A stretch of DNA of 44,138 nt from CAZEQK01 sp964514395 (GCA_964514395.1 CAZEQK010000025.1:1-44138); one strand, 5' to 3'. Positions 25,794-34,497 are shown, numbered from the stretch's first letter. Notes: generated from the letters alone by a model not told the origin. Numbers and translations are program-made.

Positions 25794-26001
25794 GCCCGAT
25801 AGCAAAGCGCCGCTAATATGCTCCTATGAGTATAAACGGCGCTAAGCTCNNNNNNNNNNNNNNNNNNNNNNNNNNNNNNNNNNNNNNNNNNNNNNNNNNN
25901 NNNNNNNNNNNNNNNNNNNNNNNNNNNNNNNNNNNNNNNNNNNNNNNNNCTGGATAAGTTCAACTAGACATTCAGAAACCCATCTGAATGAAGTTTCACT
26001 A
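25794..26001 (+). repeat. Structured intergenic repeat, copy 5, split by the assembly gap
   Basis: The first half (25794-25849) ends GCTAAGCTC and the second half (25950-26001) starts CTGGATAAG. Joined, they give the consensus GCTAAGCTCCTGGATAAG with no base missing. The array therefore holds at least two copies here, and possibly more hidden in the gap. Confidence 0.88.
25850..25949. other. Assembly gap of 100 N
   Basis: Exactly 100 N stand inside a tandem repeat. A round number is usually a placeholder, so the true length is unknown and is probably zero or a multiple of about 108 bp. Confidence 0.97.
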
Positions 26002-26008
26002 AAGAATA

Positions 26009-26030
26009 GAGGAGAAGTAACTTTCTCCTC
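26009..26030 (+). promoter_or_regulatory. Stem-loop just before pgk
   Basis: GAGGAGAA and TTCTCCTC form an 8-bp stem with a 6-base loop, followed by only a short T stretch and the pgk ribosome binding site AAGGAGG (26041-26047). It could be a processing or attenuation site; it is not a clear terminator. Confidence 0.5.
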
Positions 26031-26056
26031 TTGTTCATTCAAGGAGGTAAATCTTA

Positions 26057-27238
26057 ATGAATAAGAAAACAGTTCGTGATATTGATTTAGCTAGTAAGAG
26101 AGTATTTTGTCGTGTGGATTTTAATGTTCCGTTACAAGAGGGAATGATTACTGATGATACTCGTATTCAAGCAGCTTTACCTACCATTCAATACATGGTA
26201 GAACAGGGAGCTAAGGTTATCTTAGCCAGTCATTTAGGAAGACCAAAGGGTAAGATTGTAGAGGAATTAAAACTTACTCCTGTTGCAGAGAGATTATCTG
26301 AATTATTAGGGAAGCATGTATTAAAGGCAAATGAATCTATCGGTGATTCTGTCAAACAGATGATTGCTGAAATGCAAGCGGGAGATGTGCTTTTATTAGA
26401 AAATGTTCGCTTCTATTCTGGTGAGGAAAAGAATGATATGGAATTAGCAAAAGCATTTGCAGAACTTGCAGATATTTATGTCAATGACGCATTTGGTGCT
26501 GCTCATCGTGCCCATGCCTCTACTGAAGGAATTGCTCACTATTTACCAGCTGTGGCTGGATTCCTCATGCAAAAGGAGCTAGACACTTTAGGGAAGTCAT
26601 TGAATGAGCCTGAGCATCCCTTTACAGCTATCATTGGCGGAGCAAAGGTTAAAGACAAAATAGGAGTTATTGAAAATCTTCTAGAAAAAGTCGATAATTT
26701 AATCATCGGTGGAGGTTTAGCCTATACTTTTATTAAGTCTCAAGGCTATAATATAGGTAAATCCCTTCTTGAAGAGGATAAGCTTGATCTGGCAAAATCC
26801 TTTATAGAGAAAGCAAAAGAAAAAAATGTTCGCTTTCTTATGCCTATTGATGTATTAGTAGCAGATCAGTTTTCAGAAGACGCAAATATAAAAATAGTAG
26901 ATGTAACCCAAATCCCTGAGGATTGGCAATCCTTAGATATCGGGCCAAAAACAGTGGAGTTATATAGGAAGGTTATTATGGATTCCAAATTAGTCATTTG
27001 GAATGGTCCAATGGGTGTTTTTGAAATAGATAAATTTGCAAAGGGTACATATGGCATAGCTGAAGCAATGGCTGAGACTGATGCCGTTACCATTATTGGT
27101 GGTGGTGATTCAGGGGCAGCGATTGAAAAAGCGGGGTTAAAGGATAAAATGACCCATGTATCCACTGGTGGTGGTGCATCCCTAGAATTTATGGAGGGAA
27201 AAGCACTTCCTGGAGTAGTAGCATTAAATGATAAATAG
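26057..27238 (+). CDS. pgk: Phosphoglycerate kinase
   Basis: Pgk transfers phosphate from 1,3-bisphosphoglycerate to ADP. Substrate-binding RVDFNVPL and ASHLGRPKG are near the N-terminus, followed by LLENVRFYSGEEKND, AIIGGAKVKDKIGV, the nucleotide site NGPMGVFE and the C-terminal GGGDSGAAIEK and STGGGASLEFMEG. Length is 393 residues, normal for Bacillota. tpiA follows after 11 bases. Confidence 0.97.
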   Translation: MNKKTVRDIDLASKRVFCRVDFNVPLQEGMITDDTRIQAALPTIQYMVEQGAKVILASHLGRPKGKIVEELKLTPVAERLSELLGKHVLKANESIGDSVKQMIAEMQAGDVLLLENVRFYSGEEKNDMELAKAFAELADIYVNDAFGAAHRAHASTEGIAHYLPAVAGFLMQKELDTLGKSLNEPEHPFTAIIGGAKVKDKIGVIENLLEKVDNLIIGGGLAYTFIKSQGYNIGKSLLEEDKLDLAKSFIEKAKEKNVRFLMPIDVLVADQFSEDANIKIVDVTQIPEDWQSLDIGPKTVELYRKVIMDSKLVIWNGPMGVFEIDKFAKGTYGIAEAMAETDAVTIIGGGDSGAAIEKAGLKDKMTHVSTGGGASLEFMEGKALPGVVALNDK

Positions 27239-27249
27239 TAGGTGATAAA

Positions 27250-27999
27250 ATGAGAACCCCAATTATTGCTGGGAACTGGAAAATGAAAAAAACAATGAAG
27301 GAAACAGAAAACTTTATAGAGAAAATAAATAGTTCTTCCTTTAAAGAGATTGAGGCTGTCCTATGCGTACCATATACAGACTTAATTGTATTAAAGGAAA
27401 AATTAACAAAACCCTTTAAGATAGGCGCTCAAAATATCCATTGGGAGGAAGCAGGAGCATTTACTGGTGAGATTAGTCCCATTATGCTTAAGGAGTTAGC
27501 TGTTGAATATGCCATCATTGGTCATTCAGAGCGTAGAAGCATGTTTGGTGAGACTGATGAAACGGTAAATAAAAGATTACATACCGCCTTTCATCATGGT
27601 ATTATCCCGATTGTTTGTGTAGGGGAAAATTTAACAGAACGAGAAGAAGGAAAGACTAAAGAAATTGTAAAAGGACAGGTGACCAATGCCTTACTTGGGT
27701 TATCTACAGAGTATGCTGAACAAATAGTGATAGCCTATGAACCTATCTGGGCAATAGGCACAGGTAAATCCTCTTCTCCAGAGGACGCTAACGAAGTAAT
27801 TCGTTATATTCGTGAGGTAACTGCTAACTTATATAATCAAAATACGGCAGATAAAGTCCGTATTCAATATGGGGGAAGTGTAAAACCAAACAATATTCAA
27901 TCCTATTTAGAACAATCGGATATTGATGGGGCATTGGTCGGTGGAGCTAGTTTGGAACCAGAATCTTTTTTGGCACTTTTAAATACAACAACAGAGTAA
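27250..27999 (+). CDS. tpiA: Triosephosphate isomerase
   Basis: TpiA interconverts dihydroxyacetone phosphate and glyceraldehyde-3-phosphate. The catalytic residues are visible: Lys in GNWKMKK (11 or 13), His92 in IGHSERR and Glu164 in AYEPIWAIGTGK; the phosphate site is GGSVKPNN and GALVGGASLE. Length is 249 residues. The stop codon is followed two bases later by an inverted, shortened copy of the structured repeat. Confidence 0.97.
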   Translation: MRTPIIAGNWKMKKTMKETENFIEKINSSSFKEIEAVLCVPYTDLIVLKEKLTKPFKIGAQNIHWEEAGAFTGEISPIMLKELAVEYAIIGHSERRSMFGETDETVNKRLHTAFHHGIIPIVCVGENLTEREEGKTKEIVKGQVTNALLGLSTEYAEQIVIAYEPIWAIGTGKSSSPEDANEVIRYIREVTANLYNQNTADKVRIQYGGSVKPNNIQSYLEQSDIDGALVGGASLEPESFLALLNTTTE

Positions 28000-28000
28000 T

Positions 28001-28051
28001 TTCCAGGAGCTTAGCACCGCTGGAATGTTAGCGCTGCTTTTGCTATCGGGC
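28001..28051 (-). repeat. Structured intergenic repeat, copy 6, short and inverted (tpiA-gpmI)
   Basis: Read on the minus strand it begins GCCCGATAGCAAA and ends GCTAAGCTCCTGGAA, as in the other copies. The middle is a compact hairpin AGCAGCGCT / AGCGGTGCT with a short loop (eight of nine pairs). The second hairpin (CATTCAG) is missing. It is the only inverted copy in the window and fills the space between tpiA and gpmI. Confidence 0.82.
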
Positions 28052-28078
28052 AAAGATAAAGAATGGAGTGTGACTTTT

Positions 28079-29614
28079 ATGTCTCGACCAAAACCTGTAG
28101 CTTTGATTATATTAGATGGATTTGGCTTAAGAGAAGAAAGAGAAGGAAATGCGGTAAAACAAGCAAATAAACCTAATTTTGACCGTTATTTTGAAGCATA
28201 TCCTAATACAACCCTTGGTGCTAGTGCTTTAGCAGTAGGATTACCTGAAGGGCAAATGGGAAATTCCGAAGTTGGTCATTTGAATATAGGTGCTGGTAGA
28301 ATCGTATACCAAGACTTAACAAGAGTAACAAAATCAATCAAAGAGGGTTCGTTTTATAATAATGAAGTATTTTTAAATGCAATTCAGCATGTAAAGAATA
28401 AGAATAAAAGCCTGCATTTATATGGCTTATTATCTGATGGTGGAGTTCACAGTCACATTAATCATCTATATGCCTTACTTGAGCTTGCTAAAAAGCATCA
28501 AGTAGAGGATGTTTATGTTCATGCATTTTTAGATGGTCGTGATGTTGCTCCTGATAGTGCTGTTGATTATTTAACTCAATTACAGGATAAGATGAAGGAA
28601 TTAGGCATTGGACAAATTGCAACAGTACAAGGTAGATATTATTCAATGGATAGAGATAAACGTTGGGAAAGAACAGAAAAGGCTTATCGAGCGATGGTTT
28701 ATAGTGATGGGCCACATTATACAGATCCAATAAAGGCCATTCGTGAATCCTATAACAAAAGTGTTTTCGATGAATTCGTTATGCCTACTGTTATCGTAGA
28801 TGATCAGGACCAGCCTGTAGGCAATATCAAATCTGAGGATGCAATTATTTTCTTTAATTTCCGACCAGATCGAGCAATCCAAATATCACAGGTATTTACA
28901 AATGATGATTTCCGTGGGTTTGATCGTGGAGAACCCTTTCCAAAAGATCTTTATTATGTATGCTTGACACGATTTAGTGAATCTATTAATGGATATGTAG
29001 CCTATAAACCTACAAATCTAGATGACACCTTTGGTGAAATTGTTAGTCGAAATGGTTTAAAACAATTAAGAATTGCAGAAACCGAAAAATATCCTCATGT
29101 TACTTACTTTTTTAGTGGTGGACGTGAGAAAGAATTTGACGGAGAAACGAGATTATTAATCCCTTCTCCTAAAGTTGCTACCTATGACCTACAACCCGAA
29201 ATGAGTGTAAACGAAGTAGCGGATATAGCAGTTAAGGAGATAGAAGCAGAGAAGCACGATGTGATTATTTTGAACTTTGCAAATCCTGATATGGTTGGAC
29301 ATTCTGGAAAGCTTGAACCAACAATAAAGGCCATTGAAGCAGTAGATGAAAGTCTTGGTCGTGTTGTCGATGCTATTTTAGCGAAAGATGGTATTGCTTT
29401 AATTACTGCTGACCATGGTAATTCCGAGTATATGTTTGATACAGAAGGAAACCCAATCACTTCACATACAACTAATCCAGTACCATTGATTATTACTAAA
29501 AAAGGGTTAATATTAAGATCTGATGGTGTATTGGCGGATCTATCACCAACCATGCTAAAATTTCTTGAGCTAGAACAACCAAAGAATATGACTGGAAAAT
29601 CAATTATCATTTAA
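28079..29614 (+). CDS. gpmI: 2,3-bisphosphoglycerate-independent phosphoglycerate mutase
   Basis: GpmI moves the phosphate from C3 to C2 of glycerate through a phosphoserine, with manganese. The nucleophile is Ser63 in GNSEVGHLNIGAGR; ILDGFG, HAFLDGRDVAPDSA, NFRPDRAIQ, GHSGK and ITADHGNSE carry the metal ligands. The frame opens at 28025, but those 18 extra codons (MLALLLLSGKDK...) are mostly the inverted repeat. The ATG at 28079 with GGAG upstream gives 511 residues, the B. subtilis length. An annotation starting at 28025 would be wrong. Confidence 0.96.
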   Translation: MSRPKPVALIILDGFGLREEREGNAVKQANKPNFDRYFEAYPNTTLGASALAVGLPEGQMGNSEVGHLNIGAGRIVYQDLTRVTKSIKEGSFYNNEVFLNAIQHVKNKNKSLHLYGLLSDGGVHSHINHLYALLELAKKHQVEDVYVHAFLDGRDVAPDSAVDYLTQLQDKMKELGIGQIATVQGRYYSMDRDKRWERTEKAYRAMVYSDGPHYTDPIKAIRESYNKSVFDEFVMPTVIVDDQDQPVGNIKSEDAIIFFNFRPDRAIQISQVFTNDDFRGFDRGEPFPKDLYYVCLTRFSESINGYVAYKPTNLDDTFGEIVSRNGLKQLRIAETEKYPHVTYFFSGGREKEFDGETRLLIPSPKVATYDLQPEMSVNEVADIAVKEIEAEKHDVIILNFANPDMVGHSGKLEPTIKAIEAVDESLGRVVDAILAKDGIALITADHGNSEYMFDTEGNPITSHTTNPVPLIITKKGLILRSDGVLADLSPTMLKFLELEQPKNMTGKSIII

Positions 29615-29630
29615 TGAAGGGGTGGTTAAT

Positions 29631-30914
29631 ATGACAATAATTTCTGATGTGTATGCACGAGAGGTTTTAGATTCTAGAGGAAATCCAACAGTTGAGGTAG
29701 AAGTGTTATTAGAATCTGGAGCAACAGGAAGGGCAATCGTACCATCGGGGGCCTCCACAGGTGCCCATGAAGCAGTGGAGCTAAGAGATGGTGATAAGGA
29801 TCGTTTTCTAGGCAAAGGTGTACTTACTGCAGTGGAAAACGTGAATGATGTCATTGCGCCAGAAGTAGTCGGTATGGATGCTCTAGACCAAGTAGGTATT
29901 GATGAATTCTTAATTCAACTTGATGGTACACCAAATAAAGAGAAGCTTGGTGCTAATGCCATATTAGGTGTTTCAATGGCTGTTGCTAGGGCAGCTGCTG
30001 AAGCAGTTCAGGTTCCTTTATATGCTTATTTAGGTGGGTTCAATGCAAAAACACTTCCGGTTCCAATGATGAACATTTTAAATGGTGGACAGCATGCAGA
30101 TAACAACGTGGATATTCAAGAATTTATGGTCATGCCTACAGGTGCAGAAAATTTTCGTGAAGGATTGCGTATGGGTGCTGAGATTTTTCACAATTTAAAA
30201 GCTGTTTTAAAGAGCAAAGGCTTAAATACAGCTGTAGGTGATGAGGGTGGATTTGCTCCAAACCTCTCTTCAAATGAAGAAGCGATTACCACAATTATAG
30301 AAGCGATTGAAAAAGCAGGATATAAGCCAGGAGAAGATGTTTACTTAGCCTTAGACGTTGCAGCAACAGAAATATACAAGGATGGGAAATATGATTTAGA
30401 AGGTGAAGGAGTAGTTAAAACTACAGACGAAATGATTGACTTCTATGAAGAATTAGTGAATAAATATCCAATCATTTCAATAGAAGATGGATTAGCTGAG
30501 GATGATTGGGATGGCTGGAAAAGGCTGACCGATCGTTTGGGTAAAAAGGTTCAACTCGTTGGAGACGACTTATTTGTAACAAATACGGAAAGATTACAAA
30601 AGGGGATTGAGATGGGAGTAGCAAATTCGATTCTCATCAAAGTAAACCAAATTGGTACTCTAACTGAAACCTTTGATGCGATTGAAATGGCAAAAAGGGC
30701 TGGCTACACAGCAGTTGTATCCCATCGTTCGGGTGAGACAGAAGATACTACCATAGCAGATATTGTTGTTGCGGTTAATGCTGGACAAATTAAAACAGGC
30801 GCACCATCTCGTACAGACCGTGTAGCAAAATATAATCAATTACTACGAATTGATGATGAGCTAGCCTATGTTGGACGCTACAATGGGAAGAAAACATTTT
30901 ATAATATCAAGTAA
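29631..30914 (+). CDS. eno: Enolase
   Basis: Enolase converts 2-phosphoglycerate to phosphoenolpyruvate. Conserved parts are AREVLDSRGNPTVEVEV at the start, GDEGGFAPNLSSNEEA, the metal ligands in LALDVAATE, SIEDGLAEDDW and GDDLFVTN, and SHRSGETEDTTIAD. A GTG at 29622 opens the frame, but AAGGGGTGG overlaps it and fits the ATG at 29631 (427 residues, MTIISDVYAREV). It is the last gene of the glycolytic operon and is followed by a terminator. Confidence 0.97.
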   Translation: MTIISDVYAREVLDSRGNPTVEVEVLLESGATGRAIVPSGASTGAHEAVELRDGDKDRFLGKGVLTAVENVNDVIAPEVVGMDALDQVGIDEFLIQLDGTPNKEKLGANAILGVSMAVARAAAEAVQVPLYAYLGGFNAKTLPVPMMNILNGGQHADNNVDIQEFMVMPTGAENFREGLRMGAEIFHNLKAVLKSKGLNTAVGDEGGFAPNLSSNEEAITTIIEAIEKAGYKPGEDVYLALDVAATEIYKDGKYDLEGEGVVKTTDEMIDFYEELVNKYPIISIEDGLAEDDWDGWKRLTDRLGKKVQLVGDDLFVTNTERLQKGIEMGVANSILIKVNQIGTLTETFDAIEMAKRAGYTAVVSHRSGETEDTTIADIVVAVNAGQIKTGAPSRTDRVAKYNQLLRIDDELAYVGRYNGKKTFYNIK

Positions 30915-30926
30915 AATATAAATGAA

Positions 30927-30952
30927 AAAGGGTAGCAGAGATGCTACCCTTT
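30927..30952. terminator. Terminator after eno, shared with the opposing gene
   Basis: AAAGGGTAGC and GCTACCCTTT form a 10-bp stem with a 6-base loop. Its 3' edge overlaps the stop codon of the minus-strand gene at 30951, so it may serve both. Confidence 0.8.
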
Positions 30953-31208
30953 ACTCATCCTCATTATTTTCTTCTTCATCGTCATCAAAATAATCATTAA
31001 CATTTTCTAATTCTTCATTATCATATTCGTTTTTATAGGTATCCGGTTCATCCATGGTGTCGGTTGTTGTATCTTCAATTAATCCACCATCTCTAGTGAC
31101 ATTTCCTCCACCTAATCCCTCATTTATCATGCGATCAATATCCATGAAATTTTGATCTCTGCCCTCATATAACGCGTCTTTTTCTCTATGTTTGTCCTTA
31201 TCACTCAT
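30951..31208 (-). CDS. Small acidic hypothetical protein
   Basis: The 85-residue protein is very rich in Asp and Glu, with an almost wholly acidic C-terminus (NDYFDDDEEENNEDE), a glycine patch (EGLGGGN) and no cysteine or membrane segment. It looks disordered. GGAGGG just before the ATG makes translation likely. It is convergent with eno. I do not recognise the family. Acidic disordered proteins of this size can be spore or stress proteins, but nothing here proves it. Confidence 0.6.
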   Translation of the reverse strand: MSDKDKHREKDALYEGRDQNFMDIDRMINEGLGGGNVTRDGGLIEDTTTDTMDEPDTYKNEYDNEELENVNDYFDDDEEENNEDE

Positions 31209-31321
31209 ATTTAATCCCTCCTACATAATTTAGAAAGCTACCCTTCTAGTTATTATTTATTCCCAAATTTTTAAAAAAAACAAAGGTATTATTTGTAAAA
31301 AATCAACTTTTACTTAAGGGA

Positions 31322-31349
31322 TTGCTTTACATAGATATCTTGATATAGT
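31322..31349 (+). promoter_or_regulatory. Possible promoter of the DUF92 gene
   Basis: TTGCTT (31322-31327), a 16-bp spacer and TATAGT (31344-31349) with an upstream TG (extended -10) precede the gene. The match is moderate. Confidence 0.4.
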
Positions 31350-31386
31350 TAAGGTAGAAATCATTTTTTTACAAGGAGACATATAA

Positions 31387-32208
31387 ATGCTACCGTTCAT
31401 ACTTGGTTTTCTATTTAGTAGCTTTATTGGTTTATTTAGTTATCGTAAAGGTGCATTAACAAATAGTGGGGTAATCGGAGCAATACTTATAGGTACAATC
31501 ATATTTGGCTTTGGTCAAGAAATGACCTGGTATCTTCTATTAATCATTTTCTTTGTGACATCTAGCCTTCTATCCTTTTATCGTAAAAAGGATAAAAGGG
31601 AGGTAGAGGACACCTTTGAAAAAACAGGAAAAAGAGATGTATGGCAAGCCTTAGCCAATGGGGGACTAGCTTCAATACTAGCGATTATAGGATATTTTTA
31701 TACAGTGGAGTGGGTATATGTGGCCTTTGTAGCAGCCTTTGCAACCGTAAATGCGGATACCTGGGCGACTGAGATTGGGGTATTATCTAAAGGAAAACCA
31801 AGATATATCTTAACAGGAAAGAAAGTAGCAAAGGGAACCTCTGGCGGCATCTCGTTCATTGGTTCAATCGGTGCATTTTTAGGTAGCCTTCTCATTGGAG
31901 TCTCTGCATTTGTCTTACTGTTATTAAAGGGAGATATTGAATTATCAAATAAGAATCTAATATTATTTTTAATGATGATACCGATTAGTGGATTTATCGG
32001 TGGATTGGCAGATAGTTTATTAGGTGCGACCGTACAAGCAATGTATCGCTGCTCTGTCTGTGGGAAAGAGACGGAAAAAGAGATACATTGTCAGCAACCC
32101 ACGAACCATTTTAAAGGTCTAGCATGGATGAATAATGACATGGTTAATTTTATTAGCTCGATGGTTGGCAGTGGTGTGGCCGTAATTTTTTTTATAGCAT
32201 TGATTTAG
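31387..32208 (+). CDS. DUF92 integral membrane protein
   Basis: The 273-residue protein has several hydrophobic segments (about 1-20, 30-65, 95-125, 155-185, 195-220 and 250-273). It shows DUF92 family blocks: LTNSGVIGAILIGTIIFGFG, NADTWATEIGVLSKGKPR and GGISFIGSIGAFLGSLL, followed by a short CSVCGK...HC cytoplasmic motif. The plant member VTE6 is a phytyl-phosphate kinase, so an isoprenoid-phosphate kinase role is possible but unproven in bacteria. ACAAGGAG precedes the ATG. It stands alone, followed by a terminator. Confidence 0.8.
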   Translation: MLPFILGFLFSSFIGLFSYRKGALTNSGVIGAILIGTIIFGFGQEMTWYLLLIIFFVTSSLLSFYRKKDKREVEDTFEKTGKRDVWQALANGGLASILAIIGYFYTVEWVYVAFVAAFATVNADTWATEIGVLSKGKPRYILTGKKVAKGTSGGISFIGSIGAFLGSLLIGVSAFVLLLLKGDIELSNKNLILFLMMIPISGFIGGLADSLLGATVQAMYRCSVCGKETEKEIHCQQPTNHFKGLAWMNNDMVNFISSMVGSGVAVIFFIALI

Positions 32209-32235
32209 AAGTACTGTTAAACGTTTAATAAAGAA

Positions 32236-32278
32236 AAAAGCTTGTTACCGTATCTTCTGATATAGGTAGCAAGCTTTT
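32236..32278 (+). terminator. Terminator after the DUF92 gene
   Basis: AAAAGCTTGTTACC pairs with GGTAGCAAGCTTTT (one T-G wobble), followed by a short T-rich stretch. It may also serve the minus-strand EamA gene. Confidence 0.75.
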
Positions 32279-32307
32279 CATTTATAATGAAAGTTTATTT
32301 AAAGTTA

Positions 32308-33222
32308 TCAAACAATTTCCTTCTCTACAAGTCGTTTTTGTAGTGCTTCTTTCTTTTTCCTTCCAGATATATAAACGCCGGAGAAGATGAAAAGGAGACC
32401 TATTAGCATATTCATTCGTAAATCTTCACCGAGTAGCGTGACTCCCCAAAAGATAGCAGTAACAGGGACGAGATAAGTAACTAAACTAGCAAACTCTGCG
32501 CTCCCTTTTTGAATGATATAATAATAGATAAGATAGGCTACTCCAGAGCCAAACCCACCTAATATAATAAAGGATAATAGTAAATGAGGTCTACTGATTA
32601 AATAGTCAAAATGAAAGGAACCTGTGATGGCTGTTAATGTTCCAGAGACGATCGATGCTGTCACCAAGGTGGATAGTGCAATCTGAAATGAATTTAAATC
32701 GTTTAGATAGCGCTTAATGAATTGTGACGATATACCATAGCAGATGGCGGCAAGAATCACACCAAAGAAGCCAAAGTAATTATTGACTACTAATTGCGTT
32801 ACATCAATATTTAGCAACAAGAAAATTCCGATAAAGCCTAAAGAAATTCCAATCCATTGCATGGGGCGTATTTTGGATTTAAAAACGATTACTCCAACGA
32901 TTAAAGTCCAAATTGGTGTGGTCGCATTTAGAATGGATGCCATACTACTAGTGATTAATTTTTCACTTGAGCTAATCAGAATCCACGGAATGGCTGAGTT
33001 AAATAGACCTACAAAGATCATCTTTAGCCAAGGAGCGTTCTTTGGAATAATTTTTCTACGTGTAATAAGCATAATGCTTAATATGACGATGATTCCAAAT
33101 AATGTTCGAAAAAAAACAATGGCAAAGGGACTATAGTCAGTTAAAAGTATCTTGATAAAGAAGAACGAGGCTCCCCAAATGAGACTTAATGTAAACAGTA
33201 ACAAATATAAAATGCCCGGCAT
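32308..33222 (-). CDS. EamA-family (DMT superfamily) transporter
   Basis: The 304-residue protein has about ten hydrophobic segments in two related halves, the EamA/RhaT layout. The first half shows LIWGASFFFIKILL and FFRTLFG, and the second GVILAAICYGISSQFIKRYL and LVPVTAIFWGVTLLGEDL. Family members export amino acids or metabolites; the substrate cannot be told. The C-terminal tail is basic (GRKKKEALQKRLVEKE). GAGGGG lies 7 bases before the ATG. No partner gene is in the same transcript. Confidence 0.85.
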   Translation of the reverse strand: MPGILYLLLFTLSLIWGASFFFIKILLTDYSPFAIVFFRTLFGIIVILSIMLITRRKIIPKNAPWLKMIFVGLFNSAIPWILISSSEKLITSSMASILNATTPIWTLIVGVIVFKSKIRPMQWIGISLGFIGIFLLLNIDVTQLVVNNYFGFFGVILAAICYGISSQFIKRYLNDLNSFQIALSTLVTASIVSGTLTAITGSFHFDYLISRPHLLLSFIILGGFGSGVAYLIYYYIIQKGSAEFASLVTYLVPVTAIFWGVTLLGEDLRMNMLIGLLFIFSGVYISGRKKKEALQKRLVEKEIV

Positions 33223-33445
33223 GCTTATCCCCTCTTTATGTAAATAATATAAATAATACCTCTAATTTTAACAGAAAAGTGTAGAGAGAAGGGGATTAAT
33301 TTTCAAGTAAAGTATTTCCTTTCTTTATCATTCAGGGTCTGTTTATTTAATTCATCCCTTTTCCTTAGCCAAAGTGATTGCTTCATCGCTATATTAGAAG
33401 GCTTATCATAGTAATGAATGTCATTATTTTAAAATGAAAAATAAA

Positions 33446-33472
33446 AAAAGCCTTATATTACATAAGGCTTTT
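33446..33472 (-). terminator. Terminator after the IclR-type gene
   Basis: An 11-bp stem, AAAAGCCTTAT / ATAAGGCTTTT, is followed on the minus strand by a T run. Between it and the EamA start (33223-33445) I see no gene. Confidence 0.85.
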
Positions 33473-33512
33473 CTAGCGCAGATGAAGTATCTTCTGACTA
33501 ATTTAGAAATGG

Positions 33513-34271
33513 CTATCTTACTAGCTTCTTCATTCTAGATGCAGCTTCCGCTACAACAGGTGCTATCTCCTCAAATTTTTGTTCTGTCAGACGATGTAAA
33601 GGACCAGAGACAGAAAGGGCAGCAATCACTTTACCACTTTGGTTGATGATCGGAAAAGATAAGGCAGCTGCTCCTGTCTCTCTTTCCTCAAAGCTTGTTG
33701 CATATCCCCATTCCTTGACTTCTTTTATCGTTTGTATAAGATAGGGTCTATTTATTTCATAATGCTTCTCGAGCTGATGGAGGATCTGATCCACCACCTC
33801 AGCGCTCTCAAAAGCCATTAAAACTTTACTTGAAGCTCCAACAGATAAAGGGAGACGCATACCAATCGGTGCAACACGGCGAATCGCTTGATTGCTTTCA
33901 ATAGATTGAACTCTAATCCGTTCATAGCCGTCTCTAACATATAAGCTTATGGTCTCATCCAAGATGTCCCTCAATCTAGTCATTTCAGGCAATAATATCT
34001 TAGCAGGATCATCCATACCATTTAGATTAGTAGAAAGCTCCCAAATACGATAGCCTAAATGGTATTTATCAGTGTCGAGATTTTTTATTAAAAAGCCTTT
34101 TTGCTCTAATGTATTCAATAATCTAAAAACCGTACTTTTATTAAGATGAATTATGTTTGAAATTTCAGTCAATCCCAATTCTCTATCTTGAATAAAGCAG
34201 CTTAATATATCTAATGAACGTTCTACAGCACGGACCGTTGTTTTTTTATCAGTTACATTTTCTTTTTCCAT
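33513..34271 (-). CDS. IclR-family transcriptional regulator
   Basis: The protein has an N-terminal winged helix (about 13-75: RAVERSLDILSCF, LTEISNIIHLNKSTVFRLLNTLEQKGFL) and the IclR effector domain (LRDILDETISLYVRDG, SVGASSKVLMAF, GYATSFEERETGAAALSFPI). The frame opens at TTG 34277, but GGAGG at 34279-34283 is only one base away from it. The ATG at 34271 has 7-base spacing, so I choose that (252 residues). It is divergent from acnA, and palindromes in the shared gap may be its operators. The effector is unknown. Confidence 0.88.
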   Translation of the reverse strand: MEKENVTDKKTTVRAVERSLDILSCFIQDRELGLTEISNIIHLNKSTVFRLLNTLEQKGFLIKNLDTDKYHLGYRIWELSTNLNGMDDPAKILLPEMTRLRDILDETISLYVRDGYERIRVQSIESNQAIRRVAPIGMRLPLSVGASSKVLMAFESAEVVDQILHQLEKHYEINRPYLIQTIKEVKEWGYATSFEERETGAAALSFPIINQSGKVIAALSVSGPLHRLTEQKFEEIAPVVAEAASRMKKLVR

Positions 34272-34318
34272 TTTCAATCCTCCTATTCAAAATATTTTAC
34301 TAATCATCATGCTGTTAT

Positions 34319-34339
34319 ACGTTTCAATCTGTGAAACGT
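34319..34339. promoter_or_regulatory. Inverted repeat in the iclR-acnA gap, possible operator
   Basis: ACGTTTC and GAAACGT flank a 7-base spacer. It lies about 50 bases before the IclR-type start, a position suited to autoregulation. The link to IclR is inference. Confidence 0.45.
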
Positions 34340-34439
34340 GATTTCATTATATAAAATTATAAAGTAATGTTTAAAAAGCGTAAAGGAAAATAATAATAAA
34401 AAATAAGGGAAAAATATGTTGTTCTACCTAAAAAAAATG

Positions 34440-34445
34440 TATAAT
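34440..34445 (+). promoter_or_regulatory. -10 element of acnA
   Basis: A perfect TATAAT lies about 80 bases before acnA. The best -35 (TTGTTC at 34419-34424) is only 15 bp away, so the promoter may be weak or activator-dependent. Confidence 0.45.
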
Positions 34446-34486
34446 AGGTAACGGGAATAATAAAAAGAAACAAGGTTTTACTAGAT

Positions 34487-34497
34487 GAAACAGTTTC
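34487..34497. promoter_or_regulatory. GAAACAGTTTC palindrome before acnA, possible operator
   Basis: This is a perfect 5-1-5 palindrome made of the same GAAAC/GTTTC words as the site at 34319. It lies downstream of the TATAAT, where a bound repressor would block acnA. It also resembles the core of KdgR (IclR family) sites. It is part of a longer arm pair AAAGAAAC / GTTTCTTT. Confidence 0.45.

Noticed and set aside
25658..26042. Minus-strand reading frames containing ILAALCYR
   Set aside because: They arise from the reverse strand of the repeat and run through the N gap; the same peptide appears wherever the repeat occurs and has no ribosome binding site.
27971..27987. Sigma-54 promoter suggested by TGGCAC
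   Set aside because: There is no GC element at the required spacing, and it lies within tpiA. No other -24/-12 site was found in the window.
28025..28078. An 18-residue hydrophobic N-terminus on GpmI (MLALLLLSG), possibly a signal peptide
   Set aside because: It is the translated inverted repeat; the normal 511-residue enzyme starts at 28079 with its own ribosome binding site.
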